From JBQTIY01 sp052387675 (GTDB taxonomy: Bacteria > Planctomycetota > B15-G4), in contig JBQTIY010000007.1 in the NCBI GenBank assembly GCA_052387675.1, positions 124,001 through 188,000 on the forward strand: DNA of 64,000 nt, given 5' to 3'. Below are positions 41,912 through 49,699 of the stretch, piece after piece. A program made the translations under genes and the position numbers. The notes beneath the pieces were generated by a model. That model searched no databases. It saw only the letters and a program-made list of their open reading frames with translations, and was not told where the DNA came from. Positions within the stretch are counted from its first letter, which is position 1, and each line of letters begins with the position of its first letter.

Positions 41912-43453
41912 TCAGGTCGCGGATCTCAGTACGGCGATGAACTCCGCGACAATCCGGAAATCGGCCGCCGCATCTCGAGGAATCTCGATGGGCTGGAAGT
42001 CGTGGTTCGAAGGAAGCAACGTGATGCTCGCGTGCCTCCAGCTGCCGTCGTCGTCGCGCTGCTTCACAGAAGTGTAGCGCTTCACCGTGTACGCGCCGCC
42101 CGTCTCCGGATCAGCCGCGCCACGATACTGCGCGAGGACCACCTTGCCCTCGCGAGACCCAGCTGGGTCCGCCCGGAAAACGAGGAGGTCGCCGTCATGG
42201 ATCGTGGGCTCCATCGAGCGACCCACGGCGTGCGCAGCGAACATGCGGTCGTCCAGCTTCCCGATCGACGATGCCTCGACCCAGCCGTCTGGCTCAACGG
42301 GTTCGCCTCCTCCGAACCGCCCTGCCGCAGCCCGAAGACTGTACACGGGTAGGAGCGTCTTGAACGCTCCCTGGCGAACGCGCGCGTCGTCTCGCGGCAG
42401 CACACCGAGTTGTCCAGGCACGAACCGGTGCAGACGGGTGTGGGCGATGAGGTGGTCCAGCGTCGCGAGTGTGAACAGCTTGCCGTGCGTCTTCAGCAGC
42501 ATGCGCTTCATGTCCTGCCGACGAACGCCGAAGCCGCGCCCGTCGATGCAAGCGACGACTTCAAAGTCGGTCTTACCCGCCCGCGTGCGCTCGTCGCGCA
42601 GCTCCGCCAAGTGGACGATTCGCGTCGCCTTATCGCGAGCAGTGCCGTCGTCGCCGGTGATCTTCGCCTCGATCACGACCGTCGGATGAAACTCGTCAGG
42701 AACGAAGAAGTCCGGAGTCTGGTCATAGCCCGGAACACGCTCGGCGCGCTTCGTTTTGCGGAAAGGAATACGCGCCCTTGAGAGTCGCTCCTCGATCGCA
42801 CTCTCCATCACGTCGCCCACCAGCTCGGAGATCGCGTCGCGGTGACTGGCGAAGGGACGTCCGAGATAGCGCTCATAAAGCAGCACCGCGTAGGGCACGT
42901 GCTGCGAGGCGACGTGCCGCAGGGAGATCAGGCCGCTCGCCGTGTCGACCTTGTCGAGGCGATGGACCGTGGCTTCGTCTCCGCCCGCTGGAGCGCCAAG
43001 CGCGATGTATCGGATCGCCACCGTCACGAGCGCTTGGGCGCGAGCGAGCGTCTTCGATCGTGTGGCTCCCGCGAGTTGAGCAAAGTAGTCGGCCTGGCGC
43101 CGACACCTCCCGTCGATCGATCGTGCGGCGCCCTGCGTGACGTCGCTTCCGACGTCCGACCGCGCCAGGTCGGCCCACTCTGGCGGCGTCATGCCAAGGA
43201 TCGCACGCAGCACGGCGAACGTCATCGCGTTCTCGCGCATCGCCGTCCAGACGCTGGATTCCGTCAGTTCGGTAAAGGCGTTCGTCCGCTGTCGCAGCAC
43301 CTCGTACGCCATTTGGAAGTCTTCGTAGCGCACGAACGCCGGCCCCTTCGGCATCGCGAGGAACTGCGACTGCAGATCCGCGAACGTTGCGTCGACCATC
43401 TCGTCGATGTTGGCCTCGAGTAACTCGGGCGAGACCTCAAACGCTCGGGGCAC
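41912..43453 (-). CDS. PD-(D/E)XK nuclease fused to LexA-type S24 peptidase domain
   Basis: The 513-residue protein starts with GTG 43453, 17 bases inside the methyltransferase gene. Residues ~1-200 are helical and unassigned. Residues ~205-345 form a restriction-endonuclease-like core: 'VMESAIEERLSRARIPF', Asp248 in 'DQTPDFFVPDEFHPTVVIEAKITGDDG' and the E-x-K pair Glu262/Lys264. Residues ~367-513 are an S24 domain: a LexA-like cleavage site 'VYSLRAAAGRFGGGEPVE' (Ala377-Gly378), catalytic Ser413 in 'AVGRSMEPTIHDGDLLVF' and Lys458 in 'AYTVKRYTSV'. This suggests a nuclease controlled by self-cleavage, paired with the methyltransferase. Confidence 0.82.
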   Translation of the reverse strand: MPRAFEVSPELLEANIDEMVDATFADLQSQFLAMPKGPAFVRYEDFQMAYEVLRQRTNAFTELTESSVWTAMRENAMTFAVLRAILGMTPPEWADLARSDVGSDVTQGAARSIDGRCRRQADYFAQLAGATRSKTLARAQALVTVAIRYIALGAPAGGDEATVHRLDKVDTASGLISLRHVASQHVPYAVLLYERYLGRPFASHRDAISELVGDVMESAIEERLSRARIPFRKTKRAERVPGYDQTPDFFVPDEFHPTVVIEAKITGDDGTARDKATRIVHLAELRDERTRAGKTDFEVVACIDGRGFGVRRQDMKRMLLKTHGKLFTLATLDHLIAHTRLHRFVPGQLGVLPRDDARVRQGAFKTLLPVYSLRAAAGRFGGGEPVEPDGWVEASSIGKLDDRMFAAHAVGRSMEPTIHDGDLLVFRADPAGSREGKVVLAQYRGAADPETGGAYTVKRYTSVKQRDDDGSWRHASITLLPSNHDFQPIEIPRDAAADFRIVAEFIAVLRSAT

Positions 43454-45632
43454 GCGCCACCTCTTCTACTGCCGGCGGGAGCGGGACAACGGTTGGCCAC
43501 GAATCGGACGGCGCGAGGCACGTCAGCGCGTTGAGCTTCTTGGTCGCGACCCGCATCCGATCTTCGAGCGGCGCGCTGGACTTCCAATGAGGCCGAAGGT
43601 CGTTGATCGCGAGGCGCGCGATGTGTCCGGCGGCCAAGCAGCGACGATCGCCCTCGGTCACGCGGACGCCAGCCGCACGCATCGCGGATATGTCGACCTG
43701 CAACAGCTCCACTAGATCGCGTCCTTGTGCGGGCCGTCCCGCCTTGCGGCACACGAACACCGTGTCGAGGACCGACGAGTTGGTGCCTGCGATGTGAAGC
43801 GACGCCGTCATCTCCGCGACGGCCGGGAGTGTAGCCGTGCAGTCCAGTCCCGCGTCCAGAATCGCTACGACAAGGGGGACGTAGGCAAGCGGCGAGTTGT
43901 GGTGATAGGTGAAGACGATCGGCGCGCCGCTCTTGAGCGCCTTGGCGTAGACCTGGTAGACCTCAGAGAGACCGGTCGTGAAGCACCGCAGGTCGCGACC
44001 AAGGGTGGCGTTCCCCGTCAGTTCTTCCGCAGCCCGCGTCGACGACGGCGCAAACTCGTCGAACTCACTCGATAGAGTGCGCCGCAGCCAAACGTAACAG
44101 AAGTCCATTAGCTCCGCGTACTGAACGTTGTCGAAATAGGGAGGATCCGTAAAAACGCCGTCAAGGGAGTTCGGCTTCAGCGCGACAGTGGCCGCTGGGG
44201 CAGCCGAGATCATCGCCTCTCGTGTCCGCGGCATCGGTAGGCGATCGACGAACTCCGCGCGGATAGTCTCGCCGACAACCGGTACCACGATCTTCCGTTT
44301 GCCAACGTGCGCTGTCTCGAACGGCGTGATGCAGTACGATTTTGCTCGGATGTACTTCTCTACGAAGTGGCGGAACGCTCCGGAACCGACCCCTGGAATG
44401 CCGATCAAGTTGTTCTCGCACTGGACAAGTCCGACTGGGTACCCGTGGACGCTAAAGATGTCCTGGCACTTCAGCGCGTACGTGTCGTAGCGGCATAGCA
44501 TGTTCTGGTAGCGGAGGAAGTCCGAGAACACGGTCAGCAGGGCGTGCCGCAAGCTTGCGTCCGGAACCGATGTGATCTGCTTCAGCAACGTACCCAAGCC
44601 GAGAAGCTGGCGGTCGTTGAACATCTCTCGATAGCGCCGATAGCCCCAGCGCCGCAGGCGGTCTGTTTCGTCGCCGGGCGGAATCGCGTCCTCGGGAATC
44701 GGCAGATCGTCGGCCCTGCCTAGCGCCTTGACGGCCCGCGCGTATCTACGGTGATCCGCGGCGTCGGGCGCCTTGAAGAATCGTCCGGATCGACCCGCCC
44801 GACAACCGTCGCACGAATACTCAAGCGCCCACATGCGATGCGACGGCGGACGCGGCGACTCTGCAGGGAAACGAAACTCATGCCTGCACGCGCGGCAAGC
44901 GATCCTCCTCCGACGCGCGGGACCCTCGACGAAGACGTGCTCGCCGCAAGAGGCGCAATGCCCCGGCGCGGCCTGAGTCGGAGAGTGATCGAACTCGTTG
45001 AGCGCGCCGCAGCGGGCGCATGCGACTACATGCTTGGGGTGCCGCTCGGCCTCAGCCAGTAGGTAGCCAGGGAACAGGTCGTTGGCGACTCCGCATTCGG
45101 GGCATGTCGCGGTCTTGACCCAGATGAAGTACTTAACGTCGGCGTCGTGCCCGCACTCCGTGCAAAGAGTGCTGTAAAATTGGCCGACCGTATTCTCGAC
45201 CCGGGCGGCAACATCCGCGGCAGCGGCTGCGAAGGCGGCGATGTCCAAGGGCGCAAGCGCCTGGCGAACGATCCAGAACGCCATCGGGTTAATGTCAGTC
45301 CCGACCACGCCGAGGCCTAGACGATTAGCCTCAAAGATCGGCGTGCCTCCCCCCATGAACGGGTCGGCAACGACACCTGTGAACTGGTGCGTCCGCCAGT
45401 AGCTCGTGTCGAGGGGCTCGGAGCCGTTGAACTCTGCGAGAAGGAGGCAGCGAAAGACCGTGCCGGGCCGCCGGGCGAACCACTTGTGGATGCCGATGAT
45501 TGGCCGGTAGCTCTGCTGGATCTGCTTCTCGCGCAGCGCCAGCTTTGCAGCAAACGTCGGGTCAAAAGCCCGCTCCAGTCCGGGTCCAGCGTGGCCGGCC
45601 CGAGAAGCCTTACGCATGCCCAGTGGCCTCAT
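43437..45632 (-). CDS. Zinc-ribbon DNA methyltransferase (DUF1156-like N4/N6 amino-MTase)
   Basis: The product is 731 residues from ATG 45632 (ATG 45617 is an alternative with GAGG upstream). It opens with 'KLALREKQIQQSYRPIIGIHKWFARRPGTVFRCLL', typical of DUF1156-type methylases. The SAM motif is 'VVADPFMGGGTPIFEANRLGLGVVGTDINP' (about 87-115). A central block carries six CxxC pairs (157/160, 177/180, 205/208, 226/229, 246/249, 274/277) as zinc ribbons. The catalytic motif DPPY is at 496-499 in 'GVFTDPPYFDNVQYAEL', so it should methylate an exocyclic amino group of A or C in DNA. It overlaps the nuclease-S24 gene, giving a two-gene restriction-modification-like module. Confidence 0.85.
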   Translation of the reverse strand: MRPLGMRKASRAGHAGPGLERAFDPTFAAKLALREKQIQQSYRPIIGIHKWFARRPGTVFRCLLLAEFNGSEPLDTSYWRTHQFTGVVADPFMGGGTPIFEANRLGLGVVGTDINPMAFWIVRQALAPLDIAAFAAAAADVAARVENTVGQFYSTLCTECGHDADVKYFIWVKTATCPECGVANDLFPGYLLAEAERHPKHVVACARCGALNEFDHSPTQAAPGHCASCGEHVFVEGPARRRRIACRACRHEFRFPAESPRPPSHRMWALEYSCDGCRAGRSGRFFKAPDAADHRRYARAVKALGRADDLPIPEDAIPPGDETDRLRRWGYRRYREMFNDRQLLGLGTLLKQITSVPDASLRHALLTVFSDFLRYQNMLCRYDTYALKCQDIFSVHGYPVGLVQCENNLIGIPGVGSGAFRHFVEKYIRAKSYCITPFETAHVGKRKIVVPVVGETIRAEFVDRLPMPRTREAMISAAPAATVALKPNSLDGVFTDPPYFDNVQYAELMDFCYVWLRRTLSSEFDEFAPSSTRAAEELTGNATLGRDLRCFTTGLSEVYQVYAKALKSGAPIVFTYHHNSPLAYVPLVVAILDAGLDCTATLPAVAEMTASLHIAGTNSSVLDTVFVCRKAGRPAQGRDLVELLQVDISAMRAAGVRVTEGDRRCLAAGHIARLAINDLRPHWKSSAPLEDRMRVATKKLNALTCLAPSDSWPTVVPLPPAVEEVARAPSV

Positions 45633-46083
45633 AGCTCTCGCCAGTCCGACTCGATGATCTTGCTGCCACGGAGATTCGTCCTTCCTGGAAGTTCCTCGGT
45701 CTGGTTCGCCAAGCAAGCAGCGCAGAACGATGGAGACTACGAATTGTCATCAACGGTCCTGTTGTCGCTGCCTGCACGTAGTCGCATCCCCGAACCATAG
45801 GAGACGCCATGCTGATGCTGCAACTCAAATGCCGCAAGCAGAGGACGTTGGACGACCCTCGTCGCCGAGCATGCGTCCAAGGATGAAGCCAGGACGGCGC
45901 GCAAACCCCTCGCTGAGTCGCGAAATGGCGAACGTACCCCACGCTGCTGCGCCCGTCGGCAAGGCTGGGCCGATCCATGGGAGTTGACCACTACGCCGCC
46001 CGCCGGTGTGGACCGAGGACCGACGAGGGAACGAACCCCATGCCCGAGTAATGCATGCCGGTGGGCCGACGACCCACGCGCCC
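45633..46083. other. Untranslated stretch at head of methyltransferase cassette
   Basis: About 450 bases lie between the attC-like site at 46,084 and the methyltransferase start. I find only weak short frames without ribosome sites and no clear promoter. It presumably contains the cassette's own promoter. Confidence 0.5.
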
Positions 46084-46143
46084 AGCCAACGCTCAGCATC
46101 AGCGGCGGCGCGCAGCGCCGTCCGCTGCATGCTGTTGTTAGGC
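46084..46143 (-). other. attC-like integron recombination site (attC2)
   Basis: On the minus strand the site begins GCCTAAC (46,143-46,137; perfect RYYYAAC) and ends GTTGGCT (46,090-46,084; GTTRRRY with one mismatch). Eighteen base pairs form the stem: arms 46,134-46,115 and 46,111-46,094, loop TGC. Two extrahelical bases (46,128 and 46,121) both lie in the first arm, as in canonical attC sites. The site begins 10 bp after the stop of the gene at 46,153-48,345, the arrangement of a cassette gene and its attC. Confidence 0.75.
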
Positions 46144-46152
46144 AATGCACCA

Positions 46153-48345
46153 TTAGCTCACGACATCGTCAGCCAAGTCTCGAAGACCCGCCCGCGCAAT
46201 CGGGCCGACACGACACCTGGCCCGGTCGAGTGAATCGCGGATCTGTCGCCTGACTACGCGCTCCGGGAGATTCTTTAACTCACCCCGAAGGTTGTCCGCC
46301 TCTTCCATCAGCTCAGGGGTTAAGTACCGTGCGGTACCCAGTTCCATCATCAATGGCAAATGCGCTTCCTTGGACTTACCGACCTTAGATCGCACAGGAC
46401 CAAAGGACAGAATGTTCACCATGAAGTCAGCGCTAAGCACCGGCGAGTCTGGTGGAGAGCCTCGCATTTCCTTGCGGAGCTTCTCTTTTAGATTGAATGC
46501 CTGTTGATCAACCGTTAACCACCACGCGCTATAGCCGAACGGCGAACTCTGTTGGTTACGCCTTGTCTGGATTACCCCACAGTAGCACTCTACGTCGTGC
46601 TCCACGAGCCGCGTGATTATCATGTCATCAATCTGCATAGCTTGTCGCTCGCGCCGACTCCGGTGCGCCTCGTACCAGATGATTTGCAGAGCATGGCGCA
46701 GTTCAGGCGGCGCCGCATCGCTCGCCTCCTTCAGGCTTCTTCGTACTATGCCAAAATGCTCTTGCAGGTATTCCGCAATGTCGTCCTCTGGTCGTGCATC
46801 ACCACGGAAGGTCTCCAACCAGTTGGCAAACGTGCTTCGCGCTCGCCCACTAGCAATGTACCGTTCGAGCAGATATGGCACATGGCCGATCCACTGACCA
46901 TGTTGCATCCGCGCACACGTAAGCGCGCGGTTCATGTGCCTCTCTACCTCCTCAAGCGCACCAGGTGTTACGAGCAGTTCCAAGCCGGCGTCACGAGCTG
47001 CCTCAAACATCCTAGAGAACCGTCCTGGCAGACTGTCCGCAAGCGGCTCAGCGAGTAGCGGCAGAATGACTGAGGCATCCGCCCAGATCTGGCCATGGGC
47101 AAACATCTTCTCGACGGCACTCTGCACGTCCGGTGTCTGGCGAAGGAAGGCGAGAAGCGTATACGCATCAGCCAGCGAGCGCATGTGCACCTGAACAGCC
47201 GGCTCATCACTTAGAAGGATCTCGCGCACGCCAGTTTTAACTACCTCAGTCCAGTCGACGCCTATGACCTTCGGGAACTGCGCCTTGGACACTTCGGCCA
47301 GTAAGACTCCGGTAGACTCGATGTCAGCCAGCCCTTCAAGCGACCCCGTCTGAACGGCCATCGCGAAGGATTGACTCCTTTCGAGCAGCACTGCATCGAT
47401 CGTGGTCCGCAAGCACTGCGTCAGCATCTCCACAAAAGACGAAGGCGCATTCCTTGCGGCGAGCAGCGAACTGCTAGTTGCCCGTATTGATTCAAGAAGA
47501 GCCGTCTCTGCTAGCGCAGCCTCGGTCTTGAAATCAAGCACTCTAACTCTCTCATCGTGCGTAAGGCAGAATGAATCATCGACCGGCCAATGTCGTATGG
47601 ATACTTTAGTTAGCCGTCGGAGCGCGGACTCAGTGAATCGAATAATTTGATCCTTCGAATGCCCAGGAAGTACGCAGCAGACACCCTCGTGAATGGCGCC
47701 GCGCGTAACTCGATGCTCGCTATCCGTATTAGCAATGACAGACCGGACGAGCGCCTCAAACGCGAGCTTTGTCAGTCCTTTCTCGCGTACATCATCTCTC
47801 CATTGAAGGCCCAGGAGTGTGACGGCTGCGACCACTTCGGGGGAGGAGAGCTCCGAGGGGGCACACGTAGCAAGTCCTGCCGATGCCAAGTATGGATCCA
47901 CGATCACTTGGGCGAGTTCTTCCGCGGCGCTCTCGCAGACAGTAGCACTGTTTACTCGCTCAATGAACCAGCTACGATCGCGCACATCGAGTGATACCCC
48001 GTGTTTCTGACGTATCTCACGTCGAAGCCCGTCGGCCGCAGCACCAATTACTTGATTACTTAGGTAGACCAAAACGATCGCGTCGGAAAACGTCTCCTCA
48101 ATGCGCCGGATGGTGTCGCGTACCTTGCCCGTCCAATCGGTCGTGACCGAGTACTGCAACAGCACCTTTGGCTCTGCTGCTGTACCGAACAACTCGCTGT
48201 CACGGCCGCCGTCGCCTGACGGCTGCGCCATCGTGCGAAGGCCGTCAAACTCAGACGCAAGAAACGCTGACGCAAGCTTCTCGAACCGCTGCCAGTCCGA
48301 TGGCTTTAGACGCTCCAGGGCAAGTTCTAATCGATTGGTATTCAT
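46153..48345 (-). CDS. Restriction-endonuclease-like + PIN-like nuclease protein, cassette-borne
   Basis: The 730-residue protein (ATG 48345) begins with a domain like Mrr/restriction enzymes: 'LKPSDWQRFEKLASAFLASEF', 'AQPSGDGGRDSELFG' (Asp49) and 'VLLQYSVTTDWTGKVRDTIRRI'. In the last of these, Gln64-Tyr-Ser66 replaces the usual Q/E-x-K, so it may be degenerate and used for binding. The middle ~270 residues are unassigned. The C-terminal part looks like a PIN nuclease: Asp423 in 'IWADASVILPLLAE', Glu465 in 'GALEEVERHMNRAL' and Asp573/574 in 'MQIDDMIITRL'. PIN enzymes cut RNA. The combination suggests an abortive-infection style defence protein. It is not adjacent to any recognised immunity gene. 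Confidence 0.72.
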   Translation of the reverse strand: MNTNRLELALERLKPSDWQRFEKLASAFLASEFDGLRTMAQPSGDGGRDSELFGTAAEPKVLLQYSVTTDWTGKVRDTIRRIEETFSDAIVLVYLSNQVIGAAADGLRREIRQKHGVSLDVRDRSWFIERVNSATVCESAAEELAQVIVDPYLASAGLATCAPSELSSPEVVAAVTLLGLQWRDDVREKGLTKLAFEALVRSVIANTDSEHRVTRGAIHEGVCCVLPGHSKDQIIRFTESALRRLTKVSIRHWPVDDSFCLTHDERVRVLDFKTEAALAETALLESIRATSSSLLAARNAPSSFVEMLTQCLRTTIDAVLLERSQSFAMAVQTGSLEGLADIESTGVLLAEVSKAQFPKVIGVDWTEVVKTGVREILLSDEPAVQVHMRSLADAYTLLAFLRQTPDVQSAVEKMFAHGQIWADASVILPLLAEPLADSLPGRFSRMFEAARDAGLELLVTPGALEEVERHMNRALTCARMQHGQWIGHVPYLLERYIASGRARSTFANWLETFRGDARPEDDIAEYLQEHFGIVRRSLKEASDAAPPELRHALQIIWYEAHRSRRERQAMQIDDMIITRLVEHDVECYCGVIQTRRNQQSSPFGYSAWWLTVDQQAFNLKEKLRKEMRGSPPDSPVLSADFMVNILSFGPVRSKVGKSKEAHLPLMMELGTARYLTPELMEEADNLRGELKNLPERVVRRQIRDSLDRARCRVGPIARAGLRDLADDVVS

Positions 48346-48376
48346 GGAGCCCTCGAATGAGCGAGCTAATACGGTT

Positions 48377-48383
48377 TCCTAAC
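48377..48383 (-). other. Putative cassette boundary half-site
   Basis: GTTAGGA on the minus strand (Y position is A) lies 32 bp upstream of the cassette gene start. No matching second half is found to the right, so it may be a secondary insertion point rather than a full attC. Confidence 0.3.
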
Positions 48384-48550
48384 TACAATTCAACAGGTCT
48401 GCTTCTGCACAGTCCGGCAAGTCCGCGCACTCCTTAGTCCAGCCGATCGCTCAGCCGCCGAATCGATGAAGTCATCCGTCCTGAAGCGAGTTTCACCCAA
48501 AGCACCGGTCCGCTGCCTCCGTCCTGGCCAGCCCTGCCTTTCCCAATTCC

Positions 48551-49342
48551 TCACCCCATCCACCCCACCATCGCGGCTCTGCTCGGCGGCGATGACATCC
48601 ACGACGTATCCGGTTCCGGCAAGCGCTGCGCCTCGCGGACAGAGAGCCAGCCGCGCGGCAGCGAGAGTTTCGCCGGCGAGCCGCGCTGCGTGATCCAGAG
48701 CAGCGCCGCGCTCTCGTCGCCGGCCGCGGCCAGCTCGGCGGTGAGCCGCACGTCCTGCTGGCAGTAGGCCAGCACGCGCTGGTGCTCGCCGCTGGCCCAC
48801 AGCCGCGGCGCATCGGCCCCGCTCACGCCGCTGAGCTTGCCGGGCAGCGCCATGCCCTGCGCGGCCTTGGCCAGGCTCAGCCGGTGCCCCTTCTCGCACA
48901 CGACCTGGAACATCATGTCCACGTGACCGGCGGCCAGCGCCGCGCACTCAGACGTGGCGCCCGACTCCTCGGCCAGGATCGGGAAGTCGAAGGCCGCGCC
49001 ATTCCAGGTGACGAGCGTGTAGCCCTCGGCCACGAGCCGCTGCAAGTCGGCGACCAGCGCGCGCGCCTCGCCACGTGAGAGTTGCGGGGCTGGCACACCC
49101 GCCCCCGCCCCGATCCGCGCGGCTCCCGCGGCCCCGCCGAGCGCGGCCCCGCCCACCCGCGCGGCCTCGCCCGCCTGGGCCACCGCCCCCTCGCGCCCGA
49201 ACCAGGTCATCGTCTCGCGGCTGTCCAGCGCATAGGCCGCCGCGCAGCAGATGCCCAGCGGCCGGTGCGCGAAGAGATCCTCCACGCCCTCGGGCAGGAG
49301 CTTGGCCGTCTCGATATCAAAGGCGAGGTAGCGCCTAGGCAT
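48551..49342 (-). CDS. DEDD 3'-5' exonuclease-like protein
   Basis: The 263-residue protein (ATG 49342) is a ribonuclease-H-fold exonuclease-like protein. It has DxE in 'YLAFDIETAKLLPEG', Asp in 'LVTWNGAAFDFPILAEE', and the ExoIII 'Y-x-x-x-D' in 'VLAYCQQDVRLTAELA'. The four DEDD acidic residues appear present. A Gly/Ala-rich insert (about residues 55-90) is a lineage-specific loop. The family is the predicted 3'-5' exonuclease group related to PolB exonuclease domains; its substrate is unknown. It marks the right flank of the cassette segment. Confidence 0.8.
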   Translation of the reverse strand: MPRRYLAFDIETAKLLPEGVEDLFAHRPLGICCAAAYALDSRETMTWFGREGAVAQAGEAARVGGAALGGAAGAARIGAGAGVPAPQLSRGEARALVADLQRLVAEGYTLVTWNGAAFDFPILAEESGATSECAALAAGHVDMMFQVVCEKGHRLSLAKAAQGMALPGKLSGVSGADAPRLWASGEHQRVLAYCQQDVRLTAELAAAGDESAALLWITQRGSPAKLSLPRGWLSVREAQRLPEPDTSWMSSPPSRAAMVGWMG

Positions 49343-49381
49343 GACGCGATCCTTCCCGGGAGGCTTCGCTCGGCCCGCAGA

Positions 49382-49427
49382 CCCCTCCGGCGCCGAGCGT
49401 GGCCGGCGATCCTACGCGCCTGCCCCT
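49382..49427. repeat. 46-bp direct repeat, copy 1
   Basis: The sequence from CCCCTCCGGCGCCGAGCG through CTGCCCC recurs at 49,529-49,574 with few differences, a 147-bp offset. It lies in the gap between the exonuclease and Fic genes. Confidence 0.8.
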
Positions 49428-49480
49428 AACCCGGCAACAAAGGGCCCGCGCCAAAGGGCCCTCGCCTCAGCCGCCGATTC

Positions 49481-49497
49481 TCGTGACTCCGTCACGA
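49481..49497. repeat. Perfect 7-bp hairpin
   Basis: TCGTGAC and GTCACGA flank TCC. It lies between the two direct repeats; the role is unknown. Confidence 0.6.
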
Positions 49498-49528
49498 AAA
49501 TCTCCCTGCGAGCCGGCCACGCTTACAG

Positions 49529-49574
49529 CCCCTCCGGCGCCGAACGTGGCCGGCGATCCTGCCCACCTGCCCCC
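49529..49574. repeat. 46-bp direct repeat, copy 2
   Basis: Second copy of the element at 49,382-49,427; it ends about 40 bp upstream of the Fic promoter. Confidence 0.8.
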
Positions 49575-49606
49575 GTTCCGGGGCTCGACTCACGCATGAC
49601 CAATCT

Positions 49607-49652
49607 ATGGTCAACATTGAATAAGTTAGCCATACCGCCTATCATGGTCAAC
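49607..49652 (+). promoter_or_regulatory. Fic gene promoter with repeated operators
   Basis: -35 TTGAAT (49617-49622) and -10 TATCAT (49640-49645) are separated by exactly 17 bases. ATGGTCAAC occurs at 49607-49615 and again at 49644-49652, flanking the promoter, and AATAAGTT/AACTTATT form an inverted repeat across it. The layout suggests a repressor-controlled promoter. Confidence 0.6.
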
Positions 49653-49699
49653 TTATTCACGATTGGCCATAGCAGCAGCCGACGAGAGACCACCGACCC

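Larger units (their letters stand above)
41672..48383 (-). mobile_element. Putative integron gene-cassette segment carrying defence-like genes
   Basis: Two attC-like sites in the same orientation (41,672-41,741 and 46,084-46,143), plus a half-site GTTAGGA at 48,383-48,377, divide this stretch into two cassette-like units. Unit 1 (about 48,380 to 46,090) holds one gene, ending 10 bp before its attC. Unit 2 (about 46,089 to 41,678) holds two overlapping genes. All genes run in the direction expected for cassettes. Base composition in unit 1 is visibly more AT-rich than the flanking operons, supporting foreign origin. Cassettes of 2.3 and 4.4 kb are large for integrons. Confidence 0.6.

Noticed and set aside
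46084..46143. Small gene reading MPNNSMQRTALRAAADAER across the attC-like site
   Set aside because: The peptide is simply the translation of the hairpin stem, a common artefact at attC sites; there is no conserved domain.
41672..48383. Named defence systems such as DISARM, BREX or type I restriction-modification
   Set aside because: The methyltransferase resembles DUF1156-type enzymes, but the helicase, DUF1998, PglZ, HsdR/HsdS and other required partners are absent.
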